Source: Glandiceps talaboti (Eukaryota > Hemichordata > Enteropneusta > Spengelidae). From it: DNA of 64,000 bases. Below are positions 1 to 10,074 of this stretch, piece after piece. The stretch covers positions 12,642,410 through 12,706,409 of the forward strand of contig NC_135556.1 in the NCBI RefSeq assembly GCF_964340395.1, given 5' to 3'. How positions within the stretch are numbered: position 1 is the stretch's first letter; every line of letters starts with the position of its first letter. The position numbers and the translations under genes were made by a program. The notes under the pieces are model-generated. The model saw nothing but the letters and a program-made list of their open reading frames with translations. It was not told the DNA's origin and made no database searches.

Positions 1-46
1 CCATAGACCCATAGACCATCCTCCATAGACGGAGGGTCTATGGTCT
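1..46. repeat. short hairpin repeat (GGAGGGTCTATGG type)
   Basis: An inverted repeat pairs CCATAGACC...CTCC with GGAGGGTCTATGG. The same motif core, a hairpin around GGTGGAGGGTC, recurs at 13123-13160 and 34228-34266, so this looks like a small dispersed hairpin family and not a chance palindrome. Confidence 0.45.
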
Positions 47-698
47 AGCCAACAATTCTTCAATGACAATTCTGTACACAATTTCGTATCCTATCCATTT
101 TCCAGGTATTTCTATATTACATGTTCAATCCCCAACAACCAAATTTTATAACAGGTTTTTAATATTTTATCGAAGAGTTGAAATTTGCTTGTTGGTACAC
201 GGTGATGTCTGAGATTCGATGCATATCACACGATCCCAGGACAATTCTACAGATTCAATGTTTTTATTTTGTGTAATATTTACACAAGAAACCCACAACT
301 CAGCATTATACACCCAGTGTGAGACGGTGTTCTGTACAAATTGAAGACATGGGCGTCATCCACTATAGAAAACAATAGAAGGTGCTTCTGTTTACCTATG
401 TGTACGCAGGTACGTCACGATATATATACCTTGTGACCTTTCGCTTATGACCATATTTGGAAAGCCAGCTTTCGCTTGGTATTTGCATAACAAAGGTATC
501 GACCGTGTATATGTATACGTACCTGTATGTTATGATGCACGGTGAGTCCTCGGCATGACTCACCCTACCAGGGTACCACCGTTCACCTTTGAACACCGTG
601 GTATGATTTTATGTTACAATTTGAATGTGAAAGGATCAACTAGAGTGACGTAATTGTGGTTCCACGACAGAGACGTCCCCAGACTCCACCCTGTGTAG

Positions 699-706
699 CA
701 TAAATA
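699..706 (+). promoter_or_regulatory. candidate TATA box of the secreted-protein gene
   Basis: CATAAATA lies about 140 bp before a consensus splice donor (GTAAGT at 844), and a good acceptor follows at 1028-1029, just ahead of the coding start at 1044. This arrangement suggests a short non-coding first exon starting near 730. No transcript evidence is available. Confidence 0.35.
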
Positions 707-843
707 TGACTGCAGATCGAACTTTTGGAGAGGAAAGAAAAAGTAGGCAGCTGAAGAAACCATCAACTTGAGAAGACTGTCAGATCGATTAGAACATTGC
801 ACTTCCTGAATATCTTCGACATAAGCATAAGAAAATATTTCTA

Positions 844-1029
844 GTAAGTTTCCGTACTTTCAAAATTTCTTTGTATGTTTTTTTTCTGATGATAGTTAGT
901 CTTGTCTAATCCCTGAAGTTTGAGGTTCAACCCCTAGGCGATATGCATATGCGTTCTCTTATTTATTTTGTAAAACACTGTACATGTGCATATATTAAGA
1001 AGTCTTTCTCTTGCCTTCTCACTCAACAG
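844..1029 (+). other. predicted 5'UTR intron
   Basis: GTAAGT at 844 and a pyrimidine-rich acceptor ending CTCAACAG at 1029 bracket an intron directly before the coding start. The paralogue on the minus strand has an equivalent acceptor: CATCTCACAG, then ACA, then an ATG 18 bp downstream. Confidence 0.45.
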
Positions 1030-1043
1030 ACACCATCACAGAG

Positions 1044-2252
1044 ATGAGGCTTCAGTTGACACCGTTGATATTTGCAGTCATATCATCTTTGTTAGTTTAC
1101 ACAAGTCATGGATGTGTGAGGGAGCCCTCCCGAGACAGACCACACAGGCCTGGTACAGCTTTACCTCCAATCGATGATGAACACCCAGTAAATGATGATG
1201 TACATGAGCAAGGACCCGGTCGGCCAGAACGACCAGTTGGATCCGATGATGGAAATGGAATGCCGACACTGCCCGAACGTCCTACAATAAACGACACAGA
1301 TTCAAAGAGACCGAGACATCATGAAAGACCATTTGGATCTGATGAAGAAAGTGAGCGACCAACAAGACCCGCCGGACGTCCAGTAATGGATGGTGAAGAG
1401 GCACACAGACCACATCATCCTGAACGAAGACCAATTGATTCTGATGAAGAAAGTGAACGACAAGAACGTCCAAGTTTGGATGGTAATGATACACACAGGC
1501 CACATCACCCTGAAAGACCATTTGACTCTAATGAAGAAAGTGACGGATCGCATGAAAGGCCAGAAAGACCAGAGCGTCCAACTACAGATGGCTTGAGACC
1601 TGAGAGACCAGATGGTGATGAAGAGGAAAGACCAGAAAAACCAACACGTGATGCTCTACCACTTTATGGCGATGGTGACACTAATGAAGCTGTTGGAAGA
1701 ATCCGTGAACGCCGTGCTGGTTTTGGTCGTGGACGTCCTGGAAGTCCAGACAGACGGGGACCTGGGTCCCGTGGTGTAAGACCAACAGGCAAACCAGAAC
1801 ATGGTACAGGAAGGCCTTCCTTCGATGGTGAGAGACCAACAAGACCAGGTCATCCAGAAAGGCCAGAACACGGTACAGGAATGCCTCCCATCGATGGTGA
1901 GAGGCCCACAAGACCAGGACGCCCTGAAAGACCAGAATTAGACTCTCACAGCGAAGAATGCGATGACAACTCGGATGACATTGATTTCTCTAGAAGCGAA
2001 GAATCCGATGAATCAAAAGAAGAAGACGAAACAGAAGTAGATGTTGGAGAGCCTCGTCTCCGTAGATTTCTTGGACTTCGTGGTGGTCAACGTCGTGGTG
2101 ACAGACCACATCCTCCACGTCGTCATCGTTGTAAACCCAAACCAAGCGGACCACCACCAAGTGGCAAACCACCTCGTCCATCAGGTAGATCAGCTTTCCC
2201 TCCTCATGAAGATGTACCGAATCCAACCCAAGTGGCCGATATTCCAGAATAA
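1044..2252 (+). CDS. secreted Arg/Pro/Glu/Asp-rich repeat protein, 402 aa
   Basis: Single coding exon. The start is the ATG at 1044, 14 bp after a splice acceptor (CTCAACAG, ending 1029). An in-frame ATG at 1011 lies inside the pyrimidine tract of the presumed intron and is not favoured. Residues 1-23 form a clear signal peptide (MRLQLTPLIF start, cleavage probably after SHG). The mature chain is low-complexity and almost certainly disordered: repeats of the type SDEESERP, HPERP, ERPERP and DGERPTRPG, then an acidic block (EECDDNSDD, DESKEEDETEVD), then a basic Arg/His/Pro/Lys tail (PHPPRRHRCKPKP). Only three cysteines are visible in the mature part. No enzymatic domain is recognisable. The charge segregation suits a matrix, mucus, adhesive or mineral-binding protein, but that is inference. 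A smaller relative lies at 5281-5742 on the other strand. Confidence 0.8.
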   Translation: MRLQLTPLIFAVISSLLVYTSHGCVREPSRDRPHRPGTALPPIDDEHPVNDDVHEQGPGRPERPVGSDDGNGMPTLPERPTINDTDSKRPRHHERPFGSDEESERPTRPAGRPVMDGEEAHRPHHPERRPIDSDEESERQERPSLDGNDTHRPHHPERPFDSNEESDGSHERPERPERPTTDGLRPERPDGDEEERPEKPTRDALPLYGDGDTNEAVGRIRERRAGFGRGRPGSPDRRGPGSRGVRPTGKPEHGTGRPSFDGERPTRPGHPERPEHGTGMPPIDGERPTRPGRPERPELDSHSEECDDNSDDIDFSRSEESDESKEEDETEVDVGEPRLRRFLGLRGGQRRGDRPHPPRRHRCKPKPSGPPPSGKPPRPSGRSAFPPHEDVPNPTQVADIPE

Positions 2253-2939
2253 AAGACACACTTCCGGTGATGATGGAGGTTTTTTTGTCCTTTGTCCAAG
2301 TTCACTATTTTGAAAGTACGAATACTCAGTCACTGAAATACAAATGGTGCAAAGAAATCAATCATATGTAGATAAAATAACATTATCTATTTTGCATAAT
2401 TTGAAGGATTTAACATTTTATTTTAATGTCAGAATTTATATCAAAATCACCTGCCAGTGTACAGTACATTTTTACACAGTCATGTACATTTCATTTTTTT
2501 AATTTAAGAACAGAGAAAAGAAGGGCTGGTCCCCTTGACTTTTAATTGTGGATTTTTATTTTGACTTTGAATTTTTTGTAATTCTGTGATTTATTTTATC
2601 ACATGAAAATATAAATGTTTGTATAATTTTGTTTGAGTATGTTGCATGTTAAAGTCAATTAAAATGTTATATTTTCTATTTAGTTGTGTAATTGTTAGTA
2701 CATGTATTATGTTGTGGTGTGATTGTATCAATTTCCGGTGGGGCTAACTGTGGGTTAGGAAAAAGACTTAGAAATTCAGCCATTTTATACCTGGTCATCA
2801 AGTATCTCTGATTTTATCATTATATAACTTTTGGCGATCATTTAGAAACCTTCGTATTTGCCCCCCCCCCCCTCCTTCCATGAAATGATTTATCACGGAC
2901 GCTAGAGAAGACGAACTTACCAACCAAGAGTTATCATTT

Positions 2940-2971
<32 letters not shown>

Positions 2972-4569
2972 GATACTAACATCGTCATGTTATTGTTGTT
3001 GTGTTTATCCATACACAATGCGATACAGGGAAGGCATTTCGAGTAATATCTAGATGTCATGGTGATAGATTCTAGGACAACTCCTCCCCTTTATTTCCAT
3101 AGAATTGCCCCTGAACTACAGCACTGCCCCCTCACTCCCTTCTCGAACAATTGCAATTTACAATAGAGCAAGTATCCCTGAACCCTTGAATTAGAAAGTT
3201 CACAGTGTGAACTCGGACATACCGAAAAGGTAGTATTCAAAAAAAAGATCGCATGGTACGAATCTATATATTGACGTATATGAATCTTGTTTTTTTACTG
3301 ACAGAATAATTGTCTCTATATACGTTAGCTATAGGGCTGGAGTGATTGAATTAATACTTCTAGACTAGTTGAAAGCCAGTCTCTCTGAGATCTCAAAATA
3401 GTGTACTATGGTCAAGGTTTTTACGCTGTTTAAACACTGTAGGTAGTGGTTAAACTAAGACATGTACAGCTTTGTGATTTAGATCAAAGACCCTCCATGT
3501 AGTAGATCAACCATAGACGTTGGAGAGACGCTATATCAACATAGCTGCTTGTTAAGTGTTATCACCCACGACCTCTTCAATAAGCTCCATAAATTATGTA
3601 CTATGATATAAATCATGTAGTAGTGGTTTACGTCTGGCCAGGGACCTTATTCACACATGACAGCATATGTAGGATACATGGCGGTCATCATGCATGAAGG
3701 GCACATTGTACCGTCTAGTCTAAGTGTGAACCATACATTTAGTTAGCCATACGATACGTGCATACGCCAAACGAAATTTACGATGAACCCTCAAAAATGT
3801 CATTGCATGCCAGGTTAAAGGAGCAAATGTCCGGAGAGCCAATGACAACATGTACATCCTAGGTGAAGTTGTTCTGATATCCATGGGTCGATATGCTACA
3901 TATGTTGGAACAATATCATTGAAACTAGTACTAAAGATGTTTGAACTGCATGCAAAAAACGTCAAGAAGGTTGAGAATTCCGAAGAATGCCCAATTACAT
4001 CGGTGAATCCTGTACAACCTCTTTGCTTCCTTCTGTTTTCGGTGAGTGACAGTGCCCAAACTTTATACGTAATTTACAAATATGATTTAGCAAGTACAGT
4101 GTTACATTGTCAAATACATCACCGCATCATTATCACACCACATTGTCGATAGGGATGGGTAGAGCGCCCCAAACGGCTGATATCAGACTAGTACAGTGTT
4201 GCAGTCATTCAGACATCGAGTTTAAATCTGATCACTATCATTCCCCTGGATATGACCATATGATTCAGAACTGTAGAACCGTAACTAAATAAAAGCGATT
4301 AAATGATTAGTGAACGCAATTATGACAACTTTGCAACGAATAAAACCATTATTAACATTTTGCAGATATTAAGTATTCGAGTTCAAGAAATGAGATACAA
4401 CGATAGTCATATTCGTCTATCAGAAATATTACTGACCATACATTTTTTCGGAAGGTGACAGTCTTTGGGGCGCATCTACTTAGAGATACACTCAAGAGAG
4501 ACAAATTGGAATAACTAGATCAGATCAATGTAAATGACAATGAACATGTTTCATAACGCATTAAGCTAA
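2253..4569. other. intergenic, no recognised gene
   Basis: AT-rich sequence between the two convergent secreted-protein genes. It holds a C-run near 2861, a (TTG)n tract at about 2938-2971 and several short open frames (for example 3850-4152 +) with no family motif, signal peptide or splice context. I see no convincing gene. Confidence 0.5.
2938..2971. repeat. (TTG)n microsatellite
   Basis: About eleven uninterrupted TTG units in intergenic sequence. Confidence 0.9.
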
Positions 4570-4573
4570 CTAC

Positions 4574-4806
4574 CTCTGGAAATGTGCACTCCGTTCACTT
4601 CGACACGTCTTCTTCGTTCCCAAAAACCAAGACGTGTCGAAGGGACCGTGAACATCGTCATACATCACCCGCCCTCTACGGCGAGTCTTATCAGCCAACG
4701 CCGAAGGTGCCGTGGTTGATCTAGTCACCGTTCAGCGTAGGGTCAGTCTGGACAAAAATGTTCTGGCTTGCGAAAATGACCGTGAACAGAGTGCATATTT
4801 CTAGAG
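4574..4806. mobile_element. MITE-like element with 25-bp terminal inverted repeats
   Basis: The left end CTCTGGAAATGTGCACTCCG (continuing GTTCAC) and the reverse complement of the right end (CTCTAGAAATATGCACTCTG, continuing GTTCAC) match at 21 of 25 positions, and CTAC flanks both sides (4570-4573, 4807-4810) as a possible target duplication. A second internal hairpin (CGACACGTCTT / AAGACGTGTCG) sits just inside the left end. It has no coding capacity. A diverged reverse-complement fragment of the interior (CCCTCTACGGCGAGTC) occurs near 54165-54195. Confidence 0.6.
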
Positions 4807-5280
4807 CTACGTGTATAAGCTTACCAGACAATGTTTGTACCACTAAGGTCATTTAACCCACAACTTTTGCATATATTGGTATAATTGGTGACATTCTATT
4901 GTATGAATATATCGCAATACTCACAACAGTGTACATAATTATGTGTAGGTGTAATACATGTACAATAATTATTATTGAATTATTAGTGAATTTTAATTGA
5001 AGCAAAGATCGAATGCTCTACAACGCAAAAATATTTTTTTTAAAAAAATAACACTACACAGTGAACAAATACGTGAAATTATTAGTTGAAGTCACTTCAG
5101 AAGATATAATTAACTTCATGCTTTCACGACTGGGGAGAAGCGTTCTGTTGCCATGACCACGTGCATGACGTCTTCCTGGTCTATCATCATCGCTTTGTGG
5201 TCCGCGTATCGGTCTAGCTGTCGTTATCGTCTCTGCTACCATCTCCACGCCTGCCGCCGTGATGCCCGTGTCCCCTGCCA

Positions 5281-5742
5281 TTACCGCCGGTGACCACGAC
5301 CGTGACCGTGACCCCGACCACCTTCTCTGCGCTCGCTTGAACTTGAACTTGAACTTGAACTTGAACTTGAACTTGAACTTGAACTTGAACTCGAACTTGT
5401 ACTTGAACCTGAACTTGAGCGTCCGGGTATTTTCGGCCTTTGATTCTCTTCGGTACTGATACCTGGTCTATCCTCAACGTCCGGGATTTCATCAGAGTCC
5501 TCGCTTGGTCCATTAGGTTGTTTTTCCCCGCGTTCAGGTATTTCCTGGTCCTCGTCAGATCCTCCATCTAGTCGATCTCCCCTGCGTTCAGGTATTTCCT
5601 GGTCCTCGTCGGATCCTCCATCTGGTCGATCTCCCCTGCGTTCGGGTATTTCCTGCTCCTCGTCGGATCCTCCATCAGGTCTTTGTGCATGACTGGTGTA
5701 AATTAGCACACAGAATACCAACAATGTCAACTGAAGCTTCAT
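5281..5742 (-). CDS. secreted acidic repeat / poly-Ser protein, 153 aa
   Basis: Single coding exon with the start at 5742, 18 bp inside a splice acceptor (CATCTCACAG, AG at 5758-5759). Residues 1-19 are a signal peptide (MKLQLTLLVF start, cleavage after SHA) nearly identical in style to that of the 402-aa protein at 1044-2252. The mature part begins with three near-perfect repeats built on RPDGGSDEDQEIPERRGD, then an acidic linker, then a run of over 20 serines, and ends RGHGHGRGHRR. The poly-Ser is encoded by a (TTCAAG)n hexanucleotide repeat read as alternating TCA and AGT codons, so length is likely polymorphic. Both are probable tail-to-tail paralogues. Function unknown; a secreted matrix, adhesive or mineral-associated role is inference. 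Confidence 0.72.
   Translation of the reverse strand: MKLQLTLLVFCVLIYTSHAQRPDGGSDEEQEIPERRGDRPDGGSDEDQEIPERRGDRLDGGSDEDQEIPERGEKQPNGPSEDSDEIPDVEDRPGISTEENQRPKIPGRSSSGSSTSSSSSSSSSSSSSSSSSSSSSERREGGRGHGHGRGHRR
5340..5420. repeat. (TTCAAG)n coding hexanucleotide repeat
   Basis: About ten perfect TTGAAC (plus strand) units followed by degenerate ones. On the minus strand it encodes the poly-Ser tract of the 153-aa secreted protein; other frames give Gln-Val or Phe-Lys dipeptides. Confidence 0.85.
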
Positions 5743-5822
5743 CTTTCGAAATATTGTCTGTGAGATGAGAAAGATAAGATTGAACTGTTAGCATTAAGAG
5801 AAATAAAACACAGGAGTAACGT

Positions 5823-7916
5823 CAGTACCGTAGCCTGGGGGGGGGGGCAAGGGGGGGGGGGCTGCCCCCCCCCCCCTGAGATTTTGGAAAAAAGCAAGAA
5901 AAAAAGCAACTTTTTGAATACATAGCGATGCTATTAAAATCTTTATTTACGTGACGATTCCTAGCATGCGCGATTTAAATGGATAGTTCACTAAAGTGAC
6001 GGTACACTGCTGATTCCTGGCTCAGTAATGGGTATCTTATATCGCTATTGTACCCTGGCTTAACTTTGAATACAAATGTGTCCAGTTAAAAATTGTAACT
6101 TTTTGCAGCAAATTAAAAAATCTTTGTGCGGGAAAGTACAAAAGAAGTGCGCACATGCACTGTGCATTTTCCGCGAGTAACACTAGTCTTGAAAGTCTCC
6201 TTCATTTGAAGATAGCAAGTCGCAATTATAATGTCAGCGAGTGAAACTAAAAAAAAAAGAAGGAAAAAGTCGTTCAACGTGAGGTCGCCTGCTATGCTGC
6301 ATGCAGTGACTCCGAAGATGCGCTCGATCTCATTTACATCTTGTTCCTTATATTAAAACATTTCATACTGATAAAACGGCAGATCTCTTTTGGGAATATT
6401 TGGTGGCCCTGAAAAACTATTAAACTAGGTACACAGTTTAAGATCCACTATTTGAATATATTTTTTTCAATAATTCTGTTCAACGTTGTCTTTGGTTAAA
6501 ATGTTGTTTGATATAATTATCTCATTGCACACTGACACTAGCGTTATTCCGCAATTTATTTTGAAGCGACAATTTGCCATGGAAAGAATGGCCTTGAATT
6601 TGTAAACAGAGCTGTACCTTCGACATCAAAATCCAAACTTCAATTTCCATTATAATGATAATGACAAGGAGAATTCACTGAGTTCACCTTGGGTTCCGAC
6701 ATAAACGAGGCCATAACAGTTTTGAGAGTTGGGTAAACAAAATAATTATTTTGTTGTGTTACTTATTCGAAAAAGCACCATCCATTTTTTTTTACTTTGA
6801 ATGTGACATCTTTTCGGCAACTACTTTGAAAGATACGACATTAGGCCAGAAATAATGAAAAAGCTGTTCAACCTACCCACATATTTTTTTCCGGTGATGG
6901 GCAATATATCCTCATGCGGGCTTCGCATTTTTTCTTTCAAAATTAAGGATATTTCTTTATATTTTCTGAATGAGACATGTAACAATATACATTTGAGTCT
7001 ATTCCAAATAATATAATATCTTATACTGTCAGTGGTTTACTTGGCTTTGATGTGGCATACAAGCATGACTTGAGATTAAATATCCAATGTGCACTAAAAA
7101 GAATTGAACAAAAGTTTACGACCAGTGGGCCATCAAAAGTCTGAAAGTCTTGAAATGTTTTGTTCTTTTTCGGGATTTTTTGGAACCAAATTAAACTTCA
7201 GGAGAAGTCATTTACCATGTGCACATCCGCATAATATCATTCAGCTTTGCCACAACAAAATACACTTCCAAATAATATGTAGTGCATAGCATAATCGTTT
7301 CAATTCTGATATTTTATGCTTCTAAATGGCCTCCTACACTGTCTTATTTTCAATTTTTTTTCACCTTTGGAGTTGTCTCCTTCCAATACATCATTGTACC
7401 ATGCTTTTATATCTCCACTGTAGTGTAGGTGACAGAAGGGGTGGCTAAAATAATGCTTGAGTTTCAATTGGCGGGGCTTAACATTTTATGAGAAGAGAGG
7501 GTGAGAGGAACTACACCATTTGTTTAACCGTAAATTGTGTACATTTCCTAACTGTAGCTATGCAGACAAATTGCATGAGATAGTATCAAGATGACTGAAT
7601 AAGTTCTATCTAAACTCGACCTGAAATATTTTGCTATCATTATATATGGCTTGTTTTATCCTTGTCAGCATTGTGAGAAAATGAATTCGACCTACTTACC
7701 CAATGTGATGGGTTAGGTTACCCGTTGACCAGCACTGATTTTTTCTGACCTTACTTATGATATTTAATTGCGTATGCTAAAAAATATATTATGTAAATTG
7801 CATGCAGATTTATGTAAATTAGCACTTTTCTAAATTTTAAATGCAAGATTGCACCAAGACAAAGTTCTGCCCCCCCCCCCCCCCCCCCTTGGCAATTTGG
7901 TCAGGCTACGGCCCTG
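5823..7916. mobile_element. 2.1-kb hAT-like TIR element, decayed or non-autonomous
   Basis: The left end CAGTACCGTAGCCTGGGG and the right end read in reverse (CAGGGCCGTAGCCTGACC) form terminal inverted repeats. Each is followed inside by a long G or C homopolymer (5838-5875, 7869-7888). The flanks AGTAACGT (5815-5822) and AGTTACGC (7917-7924) look like an 8-bp target duplication that has diverged at two positions; 8-bp duplications are typical of hAT elements. Short open frames inside (for example 7104-7289) show no transposase motif that I recognise. The element lies in the presumed 5'UTR intron of the minus-strand secreted-protein gene. Confidence 0.6.
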
Positions 7917-7924
7917 AGTTACGC

Positions 7925-8059
7925 CCTGGTAAATTGTTCACAAATTCTTTCAAAGTATTACATGTAAAGAAACGAATATTTGAATAAGGCAAATAGAACA
8001 AAGTTACGTTTGAAAAATCGTTTTTACTATCACTTGATTCTAAACGAAATCAAAATACT

Positions 8060-8091
<32 letters not shown>

Positions 8092-8900
8092 TAATTAAGC
8101 TGATAGTAACCAAATTCCTTTAAGCAAATAATTGTAAACAAATCTGGGAGAGAGCGAGACAGGCAGAGAGAGACATAGACACACACACACGACTCACCAG
8201 TGAGGATATATATCCCGTCTTCTTATACAGATAGAGATCGTATAGTTAAAGTTCCCCGATTGGATTCTCTGGTCGTGATCTCTTCGATGTCCTACCAAGG
8301 TCTCTTAAGACTGTGATGTCGTGCGTTGCCACATATATGTGTACCACTTGCATGCATGGGTGGTGTCCAGCGATATCACTACCACCTTGGCGTCATAATA
8401 AGTCTTACAACGTTGTATTTACATTTAAATCATGTCCAAAGTGTATTGTATCCTCCGTTTTAATGGTGTATGGTGCAAGGTACTGAGACGACCATTGAGG
8501 TCATGGTCTTTGTTAACGTATTCCATACACAATATCACGTCAGTATCGACTGGAAAGCTATAGTATTATATCAGTGGTGTACGGTGCCTGGTGGTACGGT
8601 AGTAGTATCAAAACCTGAAAAATATTGATGTGAATGCTTTGGAACAAACACCAATTTTGAGGTGTCGTAATTTGCGGGATGGAATCTAGGTAGCTTGTCA
8701 CATTTCATAAACTTCAAATTGTATATTGACAATTTTTAACTGGCGACATTGAGGCGTGGGAGAGTGTATGCCGTGATAGTGTAAAAAGCATAAAGAGCAA
8801 TCGCCCAGTGAATGCCTGTACCATACAGGGACATATGGATGCATATATAATGTCCCAATTAAAGTGAACGAATGCACTGTCAAAGAACTCATAAATATAT
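7925..8900. other. non-coding stretch, upstream of the 153-aa secreted protein
   Basis: AT-rich sequence with a (GAC)n tract at about 8063-8091. No open frame of interest. It may contain the promoter and first exon of the minus-strand secreted-protein gene, but I could not place a donor with confidence. Confidence 0.35.
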
Positions 8901-8902
<2 letters not shown>

Positions 8903-8978
<76 letters not shown>

Positions 8979-8984
8979 TTTATA

Positions 8985-9046
<62 letters not shown>

Positions 9047-9140
9047 CAGACACACACAGACACATACATAGACAGACAGACAGACATACAGACAGACAGA
9101 CAGACAGACAGACACACGTATATATATATATATATATTAA
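8903..9140. repeat. compound microsatellite (CA)n-(TA)n-(CAGA)n-(TA)n
   Basis: Successive runs of CA (8903-8973), TA (8987-9050) and CAGA (about 9068-9112), then a short TA run. Long open frames over this stretch on both strands are repeat artefacts. Confidence 0.95.
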
Positions 9141-9300
9141 GCCTTTGCATCATGTAAGTATCACTATCCTAATTGCTTTAGTAAACCTACTCCTAATTTG
9201 GTGACCGGTAGGCAGATTTCCTGTGAATTCAATTTGGATCCTTATGTTGAAAGTACTAAATGTTAATGAGTTGGTTTCTCACCTACAGATGAATAGACAG

Positions 9301-9631
9301 GCACACACCAGGACGACACGTGGAATCTGTAAGTTGACGAGTTAGATCATCTGTTCAGAGCACTTTGAATAGATTGGGACGTTCGAATCTTACACGCATT
9401 TACTTTTCTTTCCTCAATTTCATTTCATTTACAATATTTGAGTGAGTTTCATTTTCAATTCTGGGATTATAACGTGTCTATTTCTGTGTGATTCAGAAGA
9501 CGCTGAATTTAATCAGATCATCACCATCCTCATCATCATTAGGGAGATGTCAGAGTGCTAGTCAGAGTTCTCTGAGCAGGTGACCTAACGCGTCAACTTA
9601 CAGATTCCGTGTGTCGTCCTGGTGTGTACCT
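9301..9631. repeat. foldback element with 40-bp inverted arms
   Basis: 9301-9340 (CACACCAGGACGACACG...) is matched in reverse complement by 9591-9630 with few mismatches. The arms enclose about 250 bp of non-coding sequence, and the right arm directly abuts the tRNA-derived SINE. Confidence 0.65.
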
Positions 9632-9633
9632 TC

Positions 9634-9985
9634 GTGGCGTCATGATGGGCGATCGGTTAGAGTGGCCGACTTGGAATCTGCAGGTTGAAGGTTCGAACCC
9701 CATCGCTGCCATTTGTTTCTGAATGGCTAAAGTCACTGGGCAAGATTTGAACCACGAATGTGCTTCAGTCAACCCAGCTGTATAATTGGGACCTGGTAGG
9801 ACAAGAGGTTGCAATATGAATGCTTAAATCATATACGCTTATAAAGGCCGCAATGGACTGTATGCTCCCCAGGGAGTTGAGGAAGTATAAAGGGCTGTTA
9901 TGCCACTATAGATCCATGCCAGGGGTAATAATTGTAAAGCGCTTTGAGCACATATATAAAAAACAAAATTATTATTATCATCATC
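9634..9985 (+). mobile_element. tRNA-derived SINE
   Basis: The 5' part is tRNA-like: an A-box-like GATCGGTTAGAGTGG at 9651-9665 and a perfect B box GGTTCGAACCC at 9690-9700. A longer body follows, and the 3' end is GTAAAGCGCTTTGAGCAC with an A-rich, then TTA/TCA-repeat tail. The GTAAAGCGCTTTGAG tail is a type I associate with invertebrate and deuterostome SINEs. A second copy of this tail type is at 47895-47955. Confidence 0.7.
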
Positions 9986-10068
9986 CACAGGACTGTACAG
10001 ATCAACAAATTTAAAGGAACAGGTTAGGAAAACACGCAATTAAAACAAAGTTGACCTTTGACATCTGT

Positions 10069-10074
10069 TTTATT
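10069..10074 (-). terminator. candidate poly(A) signal of the lipoxygenase gene
   Basis: AATAAA on the minus strand about 1.5 kb after the lipoxygenase stop codon (11583). Nearer non-canonical signals are possible, so the 3'UTR length is uncertain. Confidence 0.3.

Noticed and set aside
1011-1043. Upstream in-frame ATG of the 402-aa protein
   Set aside because: It lies in the pyrimidine tract before a good splice acceptor and would place 11 polar residues ahead of the signal peptide.
3850-4152. 100-aa open frame MYILGEVVLISMG...
   Set aside because: No recognisable domain, no splice context or neighbour support; in AT-rich intergenic sequence this length is expected by chance.
8903-9140. 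CRISPR-like array
   Set aside because: Regular repeats here and elsewhere are simple microsatellites without spacers; the genome is eukaryotic.
8864-9204. Open frames on both strands (His-Thr, Tyr-Ile, Cys-Val repeats)
   Set aside because: Translated CA/TA/CAGA microsatellite.
9640-9712. Functional tRNA gene
   Set aside because: A and B boxes are present, but no convincing acceptor stem or anticodon arm, and it continues into a SINE body and tail.
9593-9814. 73-aa minus-strand frame
   Set aside because: Falls across the foldback arm and the tRNA-like head of a SINE.
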